From Wolbachia endosymbiont (group B) of Parapoynx stratiotata (lineage in GTDB: Bacteria; Pseudomonadota; Alphaproteobacteria; Rickettsiales; Anaplasmataceae), in the NCBI RefSeq assembly GCF_947250635.1, contig NZ_OX366335.1, forward strand, positions 1,481,409-1,545,408: a DNA stretch of 64,000 nt, given 5' to 3'. Below the pieces are notes generated by a model. That model was given only the letters and a program-made list of their open reading frames with translations, ran no database searches and was not told the DNA's origin. Position numbers and translations under genes: made by a program. This document shows positions 57,669 through 64,000 of the stretch, in pieces; positions within the stretch are counted from its first letter, which is position 1; each line of letters begins with the position of its first letter.

Positions 57669-58838
57669 ATGAAAAATTTTTTAATCAATAACAACGAAGA
57701 GGACGGTAGCTCAATCTTCATTAGTCGAATCAGGGAGCAAGATCTCTCTGCAGAGCAGAAGCTCAATGAATTAAAAGGATTCATGGAGGAGCTTGCTAGG
57801 AAAGCTGAGCTCAAGAGAATAGAGCTTGAGCGTCAGGCTGCGAGTTGCATTGATGAAACATTATCTCAAGTAGAGCTACAGATACAAGATAATGAGGATT
57901 ACTTTACTGATAATAATCAAGGGGTATTCGCAAATTTCTTTGAATCCCTCTTTAATCTTTTTGAAGTAAATGTAGATCCGAAAGTCTACAAAATGCTCAA
58001 GGAGAAGAAAGAGGAAAATCTGCTTCTTTCGATAATTAAGTTTTTGCGTGATAAGCTTAAGGAGTTAATCAAAAAGATCTTCAAAAAAGATTTAGACTTA
58101 AGTTGGGATAAAAGGCTAGACAAAGAGATAAAAGAATTGCAGGAGAAATTACTCAGTGGTGGGTTATCTCCGGAAGAGGAAATAGCAATACTCGAACGTT
58201 TGCAAGCGTTGCAAAATTTAAAATTGAAGCTTCAAACTTTTCTCGTGGGCTCAGTCATTGCAATGTTTGCAGAAATTTTTGCAGTTGATTTAGCAGCAGT
58301 AGTAGAGCAAGATGTAACTGAGGAAAAAAGAGACAAAAAAGCAGAAAAAACAGAATCAAAAGAAGTTCGTCAAGAAATAGAAACAAAAGTGAGTGAAATC
58401 ACACCAATTTCCCTATTTAATTTTTCATCTCAAGTTCCAATGCCAATCACTCTGAATAAGCAAGAACATGCTATTTTACCAAAGGCTATAGAAAAATTAG
58501 TAGACACTCTACCTAAACCTGTTATAAGTCACAAAAATAGTGAAGTACAAAAACTGGAAAAAATGAATAAAGAAAAGAAAAAAGCAAAAGAAGAGAAAAC
58601 TGAAAAACCAAAATTAGCTGTCTGTCCACCTGCTCCAGAGCAAAAGGAACACAGGAGAGTTAAAAGACAAAAGTGTGGTGATAATACAAGGAACGCAAAG
58701 CTAAAAAAAACTTCTAAACTTAATCATTCAATGAGTAATCAACAAAAGTCTGATGCTGCTGTGGAATTGCCAGGAGGATTAACTGAGGATGTGAGAGTTG
58801 AAAACCATGCTTCTTCAGTCAAAGAGAGAGGTGTGTAA
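57669..58838 (+). CDS. Hypothetical coiled-coil protein with one hydrophobic segment
   Basis: I place the start at the ATG at 57669 (MKNFLINNNEEDGSS), which has GGAGA at the right distance; the frame is open to an ATG at 57609. The roughly 389-residue protein has a charged coiled coil at about 25-75 and a basic helical region at about 115-190. One hydrophobic stretch near 195-220 follows (FLVGSVIAMFAEIFAVDLAA), then a long Lys/Glu-rich, low-complexity C-terminal half. Not recognised. The 270-bp AT-rich spacer upstream has only weak direct and inverted repeats. Confidence 0.65.
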   Translation: MKNFLINNNEEDGSSIFISRIREQDLSAEQKLNELKGFMEELARKAELKRIELERQAASCIDETLSQVELQIQDNEDYFTDNNQGVFANFFESLFNLFEVNVDPKVYKMLKEKKEENLLLSIIKFLRDKLKELIKKIFKKDLDLSWDKRLDKEIKELQEKLLSGGLSPEEEIAILERLQALQNLKLKLQTFLVGSVIAMFAEIFAVDLAAVVEQDVTEEKRDKKAEKTESKEVRQEIETKVSEITPISLFNFSSQVPMPITLNKQEHAILPKAIEKLVDTLPKPVISHKNSEVQKLEKMNKEKKKAKEEKTEKPKLAVCPPAPEQKEHRRVKRQKCGDNTRNAKLKKTSKLNHSMSNQQKSDAAVELPGGLTEDVRVENHASSVKERGV

Positions 58839-58859
58839 AGGTTCTCTCTCTTTTTTTCA

Positions 58860-59290
58860 TTCCAGACTGGTTTTTTATCTGGATTCCAGCATCAAGTGCT
58901 GGAATGACATGGCGGACAAGTAGCTCTCTCTTGTCTTCAAGTGGCCCCTTTGTTGTCATCTCAGTGCCTCCTCTCTTGTCATCCCAGTGCTTGACACTGG
59001 GATCCAGGAACTTAGTTTAAAAAAGTTGTCATTTCAGTCTAGGATCCATTTTCTCTTCTAGATTCCAGCGTCACGCGCTGGAATGACATCGTCTTGAATA
59101 AAATTTGAATGAAAACCGGTCTGTCATTCAGGTAGCCCTTCATTTTCATTCCAGTGCCTCCTTTGATGTCATCCCATTACCTCCTCTCTTGTCATCCCAG
59201 TGCCAACGTTTATTATGTACCATATTGCAATGTTCGTACAGTTGTGACTTAAGTCCATAAGGAAAGGTGTCATTCCAGTCTGGAATCTAG
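58860..59290. repeat. Cluster of intergenic palindromic repeats
   Basis: At least six units of the 'tcattccagcgtcacgcgctggaatgaca' and 'gtcatcccagtgcttgacactgggat' kinds lie head to tail. They fill the whole spacer between the coiled-coil gene and the GIY-YIG gene. Confidence 0.8.
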
Positions 59291-59308
59291 TAGATTTATT
59301 TACTATAT

Positions 59309-59617
59309 ATGAAAAGTTATTATGTTTATATACTTGCAAGTGAACGAAATGGAACCCTATATACAGGTATGACGTCGAATTTGACTAAACGAATTTGGGA
59401 ACACAAAAGCAAAGCCATCTCTGGTTTCACGTCAAAGTACAATGTTTGTAAATTAGTCTACTTTGAGGAATTTCAAGACATAAATTTAGCAATTAGTAGA
59501 GAAAAACTCCTAAAAAGCTGGCAGAGAAAATGGAAAATAAACTTAATTGAAAAAACAAATCAAGAATGGAGAGATGGTATGAATAAGTATTGCTTGGTTG
59601 GAAGCAAGAGAAGATAA
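59309..59617 (+). CDS. GIY-YIG nuclease-domain protein, altered C-terminus
   Basis: A 102-residue UvrC-N/GIY-YIG domain protein. It begins MKSYYVYILASERNGTLYTG, with the YVYIL and LYTGMTSNLTKRIWEHK motifs and the later EKLLKSWQRKWKINLIE helix. Related one-domain proteins usually end shortly after an 'EWRDLY' segment. Here the frame reads EWRDGMNKYCLVGSKRR, which suggests the last residues are supplied by the adjacent mobile element. Function of these small proteins is unknown. Confidence 0.8.
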   Translation: MKSYYVYILASERNGTLYTGMTSNLTKRIWEHKSKAISGFTSKYNVCKLVYFEEFQDINLAISREKLLKSWQRKWKINLIEKTNQEWRDGMNKYCLVGSKRR

Positions 59618-59636
59618 TGACTTCTCAGAGTGGATA

Positions 59637-59765
59637 GGTGGCAGGTTGGATGTTTTTCTGAAGCACTTTCTGCCCAGGGAGTAGAAAGAAGACTTCGTGG
59701 GGGAGATTAACTGCCCCTGCCACCGAAAATCATCGTGAGGCTCACAAAATGTGATGACCTCGTAT
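59637..59765 (+). ncRNA. Candidate bridge-type RNA of the outer IS110
   Basis: GGTGGCAGG (59637-59645) pairs perfectly with CCTGCCACC (59716-59724). Inside is a CTTTCT/AGAAAG hairpin. A second domain follows with GAGG/CCTC enclosing CACA..TGTG. This two-domain fold upstream of an IS110 recombinase is what bridge RNAs look like. I could not place its guides because the element's ends are not fixed. Confidence 0.45.
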
Positions 59766-60009
59766 AGGAGTTTGGAACAACCGGCAATATTCTACTCTGA
59801 TATATTGAAATATGCAATTGGAGGAAAAAATATGCGTCACATTGGAGTCGATTTACATACCAATAGTTTTACTGTTTGTTACTTACAAGAAGGGAAACCT
59901 GAGCATATTCAAACGTTTCGCTTAAAAGACTTGGATAATTTCACCAAAGATCTTATATGTTAAAAACAAGTCTTTATAAGTATTAAGAAGTAGTAATATA
60001 AAGATGTAT

Positions 60010-60131
60010 AGAGAAGAGGAACCGTCATAGATCTTGGTCATAAGGGACCGTATTGGAGCAAGGTTCTCTTCTCTGTTTATATACTGAATAGTTCCGAACA
60101 ACTGATTGAGTTTTTAGGCTCGTATATAAGG
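60010..60131 (+). ncRNA. Bridge RNA of the inner IS110 element
   Basis: Loop 1: AGAGAAGA-G-GAACC (60010-60023) pairs with GGTTC-TCTTCTCT (60062-60074), with a GGTC/GACC hairpin at the tip. The 5' side of the internal loop holds AGATCT (60029-60034), identical to target bases 59948-59953. The 3' side holds TTGGAGCA (60053-60060), which pairs with target 61327-61334 using one G-T pair. Loop 2: ACAACT (60098-60103) equals the element's right end 61322-61327. TATATAAG (60123-60130) pairs with its left end 59952-59959 using one wobble. A GAG/CTC hairpin lies between them. This is the target-loop then donor-loop order described for IS110 bridge RNAs. Confidence 0.85.
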
Positions 60132-60170
60132 GTGGAAAATGCAGTATTATATTATTCTTACGGAGGAATT

Positions 60171-61130
60171 ATGAATTCATCAAATATCATTGCTGGCATT
60201 GATGTTAGCAAAAATAAGCTAGATATCCACATTCATCCACTTGGACATTATAAAGTATTTGAAAATGACGTTCAAGCTATTGATCAAATACTCGACTTTT
60301 TACGTTTGCATAATGTAACCAAAGTTGGACTTGAAGCAACTGGTGGGTACGAAAAATTATGTGCTTATACTTTACTAAGCCATGGTTTCGAAGTATATGT
60401 TATTCAACCTAGATGGGTTAGAGATTATGCAAAAAGCCTTGGTATCGCTACTAAAACTGATAAAATAGACTGCAGCATCATCTCACGTTATATCAATAAT
60501 ACAGATATGCGTGTTACTCCTTTAAAGGTTAGTAATATTGACAGTTTGAAGCAAAAGTTATCTCGCAGAAATCAATTAGTGGAAATGGCAAAAATACAAA
60601 AAACTCAAGCTCATCAAGTAACTGATATATCCATAATCAAACAAATGGAAGAACTACTTGCCATTTTGCAAAGTCAAATTCAAGTTTTAGAAGACGAGAT
60701 GATAACATTGATTGAGCAAAGTCAAGAGCTTAAAGAAAAATACATATCAATAACTAGTATGCCAGGAGCAGGTAGAATCTTAGCTATTACTATGATCTGT
60801 TATCTACCAGAATTAGGAACTCTCCGACATAAAGAAATATCTAGCCTTTCTGGAGTTGCACCTTTTAATCGAGATAGTGGTTTTAGTAAAGGAAAAAGAT
60901 GTATTCAAGGTGGTAGATCACAGATTAGAACAGTTTTACATATGTGTGTTCTTAGTGCACAAAAGTACAATTCTTATATAAGAATCTTCTTTGATAGGCT
61001 ATACGATCAATACAAAAAACCATATAAAGTTGCTTCTACTGCTGCCATGAGAAAATTACTTATCCTTGCTAACTCTTTAATCAGAGATGGCAGGGTTTTT
61101 ACTGAGGAATATAGCCCTAAAGCTGCTTAG
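60171..61130 (+). CDS. IS110-family transposase (bridge recombinase), intact
   Basis: I use the ATG at 60171, which has GGAGG five bases upstream; an in-frame GTG at 60132 lies at the end of the RNA. The 319-residue protein has the RuvC-like DEDD domain: Asp in IAGIDVSKNKLD, Glu in VGLEATGGYEK, and the Asp pair in KTDKIDCSII. A coiled-coil linker leads to the C-terminal Transposase_20 domain (ITSMPGAGRILAITMICYLP), with the serine-containing segment APFNRDSGFSKGKRCIQGGR. It should cut and rejoin at CT cores chosen by the bridge RNA. Length is normal and no lesions are seen. Confidence 0.94.
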   Translation: MNSSNIIAGIDVSKNKLDIHIHPLGHYKVFENDVQAIDQILDFLRLHNVTKVGLEATGGYEKLCAYTLLSHGFEVYVIQPRWVRDYAKSLGIATKTDKIDCSIISRYINNTDMRVTPLKVSNIDSLKQKLSRRNQLVEMAKIQKTQAHQVTDISIIKQMEELLAILQSQIQVLEDEMITLIEQSQELKEKYISITSMPGAGRILAITMICYLPELGTLRHKEISSLSGVAPFNRDSGFSKGKRCIQGGRSQIRTVLHMCVLSAQKYNSYIRIFFDRLYDQYKKPYKVASTAAMRKLLILANSLIRDGRVFTEEYSPKAA

Positions 61131-61148
61131 ATTGAAAATTAGTGTAGT

Positions 61149-61191
61149 TGTGGATAAGTGCGCTTACACAGACTGAAAGCACTTATCCACA
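61149..61191. repeat. Perfect 13-bp hairpin in the inner IS110 right end
   Basis: TGTGGATAAGTGC (61149-61161) is the exact complement of GCACTTATCCACA (61179-61191), with a 17-nt loop. It lies 19 bp after the transposase stop and may terminate its transcript, though no T-run follows. Each arm contains a consensus DnaA box. Confidence 0.8.
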
Positions 61192-62252
61192 TCCACACTT
61201 CTTAAAAGAATTCAAATCAAATACTACAACTTAAATTACGTAAAATGTGTTAAAAGCATCTTTGGCTTTATAGTCCACTAAGTAAAAATTTATTTTTAGT
61301 ATTTTTCTATTGACTTTTAACACAACTGCTTCAAGAAACAGATGAAGTAGCCATAGAGGCAACAGGTAACAGCTGTTTCTTTTATGATGCAGTTTCACCT
61401 TACGTTAAACGCATAGTAATAATTGCTCCTGGGCAGTTTGAAGTTGTTCGTCGCTCTGTGAACAAAACAGATAAGCATGATGCACGAGCTATTGCTTTCT
61501 TTCTCAGCAAAGATATGTTGCCTGAGGCAAGGTGCAAAAACAAACAATGCCAGCAGTTAGCTTCTCTTCTTCAAATGAGAGATCAGTTAGTAAAGTCACG
61601 GGTATCTTTAATCAATAAAGTTCATGGTCTTTTTAATTACCATGGAATAAAAATTAAAAAAGAAGTACTTACAACTAAAGTAGGATTTGAACGTGCTACT
61701 CAAAAGCATAATTGGGATCCTTTAGAAAAAGTTGAAATTGAAGTGATTAGCTATCATTTAGAAGCTATCCGAGAAAGCCTTAAAAAGCTTGAAAAGGAAA
61801 TTATAGCTTTCGCTAAACAACTTCCTGGGTTCAGCAATCTTATCAGCATAAAGGGAATAGGTCCAATTTCTGCAGCTGTTTTTATTGTAACAATCGGAGA
61901 CATTAATGATTTCCGTAGACCTGAGAAACTTACTGCATATTTTGGAGTTGTACCAAGAGTTTCTCAATCTAATCAGCAATGTACAATTGGAAGAATTACC
62001 AAACGAGGGTCAAAAATAGCGCGTACTTCTTTAGTTCAATGTACTTGGATTGCTGTACGTTACAGTCCTTACTTGAAAAGCTTTTATGAACATATAAAAA
62101 AGAAGCGTGATTCTGCTAAGGCTATAACTGCTACTGCTAGAAAATTTCTTATAACTATTTTCTACACTCTTAAAAATAACTGGGTTTTTAAAGATTTTAC
62201 AAAATTTGAAATTTCTACTGGACAATAATCATAGGAGAAAAATATACTTTAG

Positions 62253-62571
62253 TTTTGGGAGAATAATTGGGAAAATTTGTCTAGTTATTTAAAATATTCT
62301 GGCCCTGTAAGAAAATTAATTTATACCACAAATCCTATTGAGGGACTACATAGACAGATCAGAAAATTTACTAAAACCAAGGGCTCATTTACTAGCACAA
62401 ATGCCTTGTATAAACAGGTATATTGTGCTATAAAAAAGGTAAGAGAAAAATGGACTATGCCTATACATGATTGGGCTTTAACTATCTCTCAACTTGATAT
62501 CTTTTTTCCTGGTAGGTTAAAAATCGAGTTGAACTAAAAATGCGATTTGACACAGTTTATTTAACACTCCC
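62253..62571 (+). pseudogene. IS256-family transposase, C-terminal relic
   Basis: From 62253 the frame reads FWENNWENLSSYLKYSGPVR, then LIYTTNPIEGLHRQIRKFTK and REKWTMPIHDWALTISQLDI, stopping at 62537. This is the C-terminal end of a mutator/IS256 transposase including its last catalytic glutamate. The 3' flank 'tttgacacagtttatttaacactccc' looks like the IS256 terminal repeat. The first three quarters of the gene are absent; the outer IS110 abuts the break. Confidence 0.88.
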
Positions 62572-62776
62572 TTTTTGAAAGTTACAGATCGCTAAAAATA
62601 TTTAAACAACTAATTTTTATAACTTTGTACCAATAAAACTATTCCCACCTTAATTATCAAACAGTAACGTATAGAACTACAAACTTTTGTATATTAAGAA
62701 ATTGTTTAAATTGTATACCTGGCTACTATGTCCCCTACTTCCAAGATAAAGTACCTTTCACTAAAAAATATTGAAT

Positions 62777-63595
62777 TTAATTTTTGTAATCACTTAAGTC
62801 TAGTATTATTTTGTTAATGTATCGTTCATTTGCATCCTTGATGATAAATTTTATACCATTTTTATATCTTATAACTTCATCTACAGAAGGTACCTTACCA
62901 GCAATTGAAAGAACCAAACCACTAAGTGTGGCATAATGCTCTTCAGATTCACACAACTCTATTTTTAGATTTTCCTCTATATCCTTTATAAGGGCCCTTG
63001 CCGATATTTCAAACTTATTTTGAGATAATTCAGTAATGGTGTGTTCTGAATTTACCTCATTCTCGTTATCAATATTTGGTATCAATTCTTCTATAAGATC
63101 ATTTATCGAAATTAAACCATCAGTTCCGCCATATTCATCCAGTACAATAGCTAAATATGACTTGGAAGATTTCATTTTAACAAAAAGATTTGTTGCTTTC
63201 ATTGAGGCTGGGACAAATATTACATTTTTTATAATATTCCTCAGATTAAAATCTTTATTCTTATTGAAAATGATATCTTTTACGTAAAAAAAGCCTATTA
63301 TGTTGTCAAAGTTATTCATATAAGTTGGTATCTTAGCATGGTAAGTGTTTTTCACCTTCTTTATTACCTCATCCTTGCTCGATTCAATGTCTACTGCACA
63401 TATCTCCTTACGTGGAGTCATTATATCCATGATACTACAATCACGGAATTTTAATAGACTATTAAGTATGTCAAGACCTGAAAGATCACCCATTAATGAC
63501 TCAGTTGCACATTTTTTTAACACAGAAGTTTTGTTGAAGAGAAAGAGAAAAATTCTGTATGCTATTTTTTCTACTAAAGTTCTTTTCTTATTCAA
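62777..63595 (-). CDS. CorC/TlyC-like CBS-domain protein (COG1253)
   Basis: A 272-residue cytoplasmic protein with paired CBS domains (about 62-180, starting IMDIMTPRKEICAVDIESSK and YHAKIPTYMNNFDNIIGFFY), the segment SYLAIVLDEYGGTDGLISIN, and a C-terminal CorC_HlyC transporter-associated domain (ALIKDIEENLKIELCESEEH). It lacks the membrane DUF21 domain. In Wolbachia this gene flanks the predicted replication origin opposite hemE, which would lie beyond the right edge of the window. Confidence 0.9.
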   Translation of the reverse strand: MNKKRTLVEKIAYRIFLFLFNKTSVLKKCATESLMGDLSGLDILNSLLKFRDCSIMDIMTPRKEICAVDIESSKDEVIKKVKNTYHAKIPTYMNNFDNIIGFFYVKDIIFNKNKDFNLRNIIKNVIFVPASMKATNLFVKMKSSKSYLAIVLDEYGGTDGLISINDLIEELIPNIDNENEVNSEHTITELSQNKFEISARALIKDIEENLKIELCESEEHYATLSGLVLSIAGKVPSVDEVIRYKNGIKFIIKDANERYINKIILDLSDYKN

Positions 63596-64000
63596 TTTAT
63601 TCCCTTTAATGGTAAAAATATCTTTAGATAAGGTCTATCAAGAAAACTGTTATTAAATGTTTAATAAGCATGTGAATAATGTCAAATTAATTTGTGAATT
63701 ATTTGTTGACATAAAATACTAACAATTGATCAACAATTTTTTCAATGACATATACATAATTATATAACAATCCATGATAGTAAAGCTTTTTTCCATAAAA
63801 GAAAATTACTAACATTCTAGACATCTTACTTATACACATAAATCATAAAGGAAAATCAATAGTATAGAGAAGTTATTAACATATTTATCCACAAGCTAAG
63901 TAATACTAATTTTTACTGAATTTTAAGTTAATAACAATTTATTGATAGAACTACTACTACTGTTATACTTTAGTTTAAATAAAAAGTAGATAAAGTAGAT
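63596..64000. other. Presumed oriC spacer with DnaA boxes (cut by window edge)
   Basis: An AT-rich region without genes. DnaA boxes matching TTATNCACA are at 63830-63838 (TTATACACA) and 63885-63893 (TTATCCACA) on the plus strand and at 63671-63679 (TGTGAATAA) on the minus strand. A one-mismatch box lies at 63693-63701. Published work places the Wolbachia origin between the COG1253 gene and hemE, which fits the left flank; the right flank is not visible. Confidence 0.7.

Larger units (their letters stand above)
59954..61327 (+). mobile_element. Inner IS110-family element (complete)
   Basis: A 1,374-bp element delimited by CT dinucleotides at both junctions (59952-59953 and 61326-61327). It contains, in order, a 200-bp non-coding left end with a two-loop RNA, one intact transposase gene, and a 195-bp right end with a 13-bp perfect hairpin. 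The flanks AAAGAT-CT and CT-GCTTCAAG join to a meaningful coding sequence of the outer element, so ends and target are known to the base, apart from the shared core. Confidence 0.9.
59832..62228 (+). pseudogene. Outer IS110 transposase, split by the inner element
   Basis: The N-terminal piece starts MRHIGVDLHTNSFTVCYLQE at 59832 (catalytic Asp in IGVDLH) and reads to NFTKDL at 59953. The rest resumes at 61326 as LLQETDEVAIEATGNSCFFY, with the second acidic site in AIEATG. It continues through NKTDKHDARAIAFFL and the Transposase_20 domain (KGIGPISAAVFIVTIGDIND, YFGVVPRVSQSNQQC) to a stop at 62228. The piece from 61458 is open by itself but lacks part of the RuvC-like domain. Joined at the CT core the frame is uninterrupted, so the inner insertion is probably the only lesion. 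Confidence 0.88.
59618..62252 (+). mobile_element. Outer IS110-family element, interrupted by a second IS110
   Basis: It comprises a structured non-coding left end, an IS110 transposase split at 59953/61326, and a short right end running into an IS256 relic. Both borders are approximate: the left could be as early as about 59572 (where the GIY-YIG sequence becomes atypical), and the right must lie before 62253. Excising the inner element at its CT cores restores one continuous transposase frame. Confidence 0.8.

Noticed and set aside
58860..59290. CRISPR-like array
   Set aside because: Units are palindromic, of unequal spacing and similar in the spacers; no cas genes. They are the dispersed Wolbachia-type intergenic repeats.
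61149..61191. Paired DnaA boxes as a replication origin
   Set aside because: They form the stem of a hairpin at the end of a mobile element; the multi-box AT-rich region next to the COG1253 gene is the better origin candidate.
61458..62228. A separate short IS110 transposase gene starting at 61458
   Set aside because: The frame is open upstream to 61326 and joins the N-terminal piece at 59832-59953 once the inner element is removed, so it is the rest of a split gene.

Overview
This window is AT-rich chromosomal DNA from an obligate intracellular alphaproteobacterium, almost certainly a Wolbachia endosymbiont (Anaplasmataceae). The evidence is the gene content and style: an ankyrin-repeat protein, VirB2-like pilins, scattered nuo genes, many small insertion-sequence relics, dispersed short palindromes of the 'tcatcccagtg' type, and a COG1253 (CorC/TlyC-like) gene next to a DnaA-box-bearing AT-rich spacer. 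That last arrangement is the published predicted Wolbachia oriC neighbourhood. All identifications come from reading the sequence; no database was searched.

Layout. 1-6.7 kb: the 5' part of priA, a two-gene unit whose second member is a large ankyrin protein with an embedded zinc-metalloprotease motif, then a decayed IS5-type element (copy A). 6.7-15.2 kb: tldD, tRNA-Leu, a J-domain membrane protein, folC-mlaC, a structured RNA that looks like 6S RNA, a RatA/Coq10-like gene, a DsbA-like gene and an O-methyltransferase. 15.2-29.5 kb: a block bounded by two IS5-type copies (B and C). The two halves of one broken glutathione S-transferase gene lie just outside the block. Inside are two tandem virB2 genes, yihY, an SDR gene, carB, dgkA, an RluD-type gene, comEC and tRNA-fMet. 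29.5-38.5 kb: another dead IS copy (E), a ferredoxin-NADP reductase with a 10-bp G/C run, tRNA-Ser, mnmE, nuoI, thrS-infC, nuoF and tRNA-Lys. 38.7-44.7 kb: tRNA-Ala, a tRNA-Val lacking its T-loop, an RDD-duplicated membrane protein, a gene cut by IS copy D, and two proteins sharing a C-terminal PPPMD(S/T)P motif. 44.7-51.5 kb: one minus-strand operon, nuoJKLMN-birA-ccmD-ccmE. 51.6-58.8 kb: a small hypothetical protein, a UvrD-type helicase, a hydrolase, a membrane cytochrome c, ruvAB and a coiled-coil protein. 59.3-62.6 kb: a mobile-element nest, one IS110 inserted in another beside an IS256 relic. 62.8-64 kb: the COG1253 gene and the presumed oriC spacer.

Most notable observation. The inner IS110 carries, upstream of its recombinase, a two-loop RNA of the bridge-RNA type. 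Its first loop pairs with the two halves of the site where the element actually sits, inside the other IS110. Its second loop pairs with the element's own two ends. All four guide segments overlap a CT core, fully or in part, and removing the element between its CT cores restores the interrupted reading frame.

Functionally the core genes cover respiration (Nuo, cytochrome c, Ccm), translation (thrS, infC, mnmE, tRNAs), DNA repair (ruvAB, uvrD, priA), pyrimidine/arginine precursor supply (carB), folate (folC) and envelope biology (mlaC, dgkA, dsbA). The accessory part is mostly insertion sequences and rearrangement scars.
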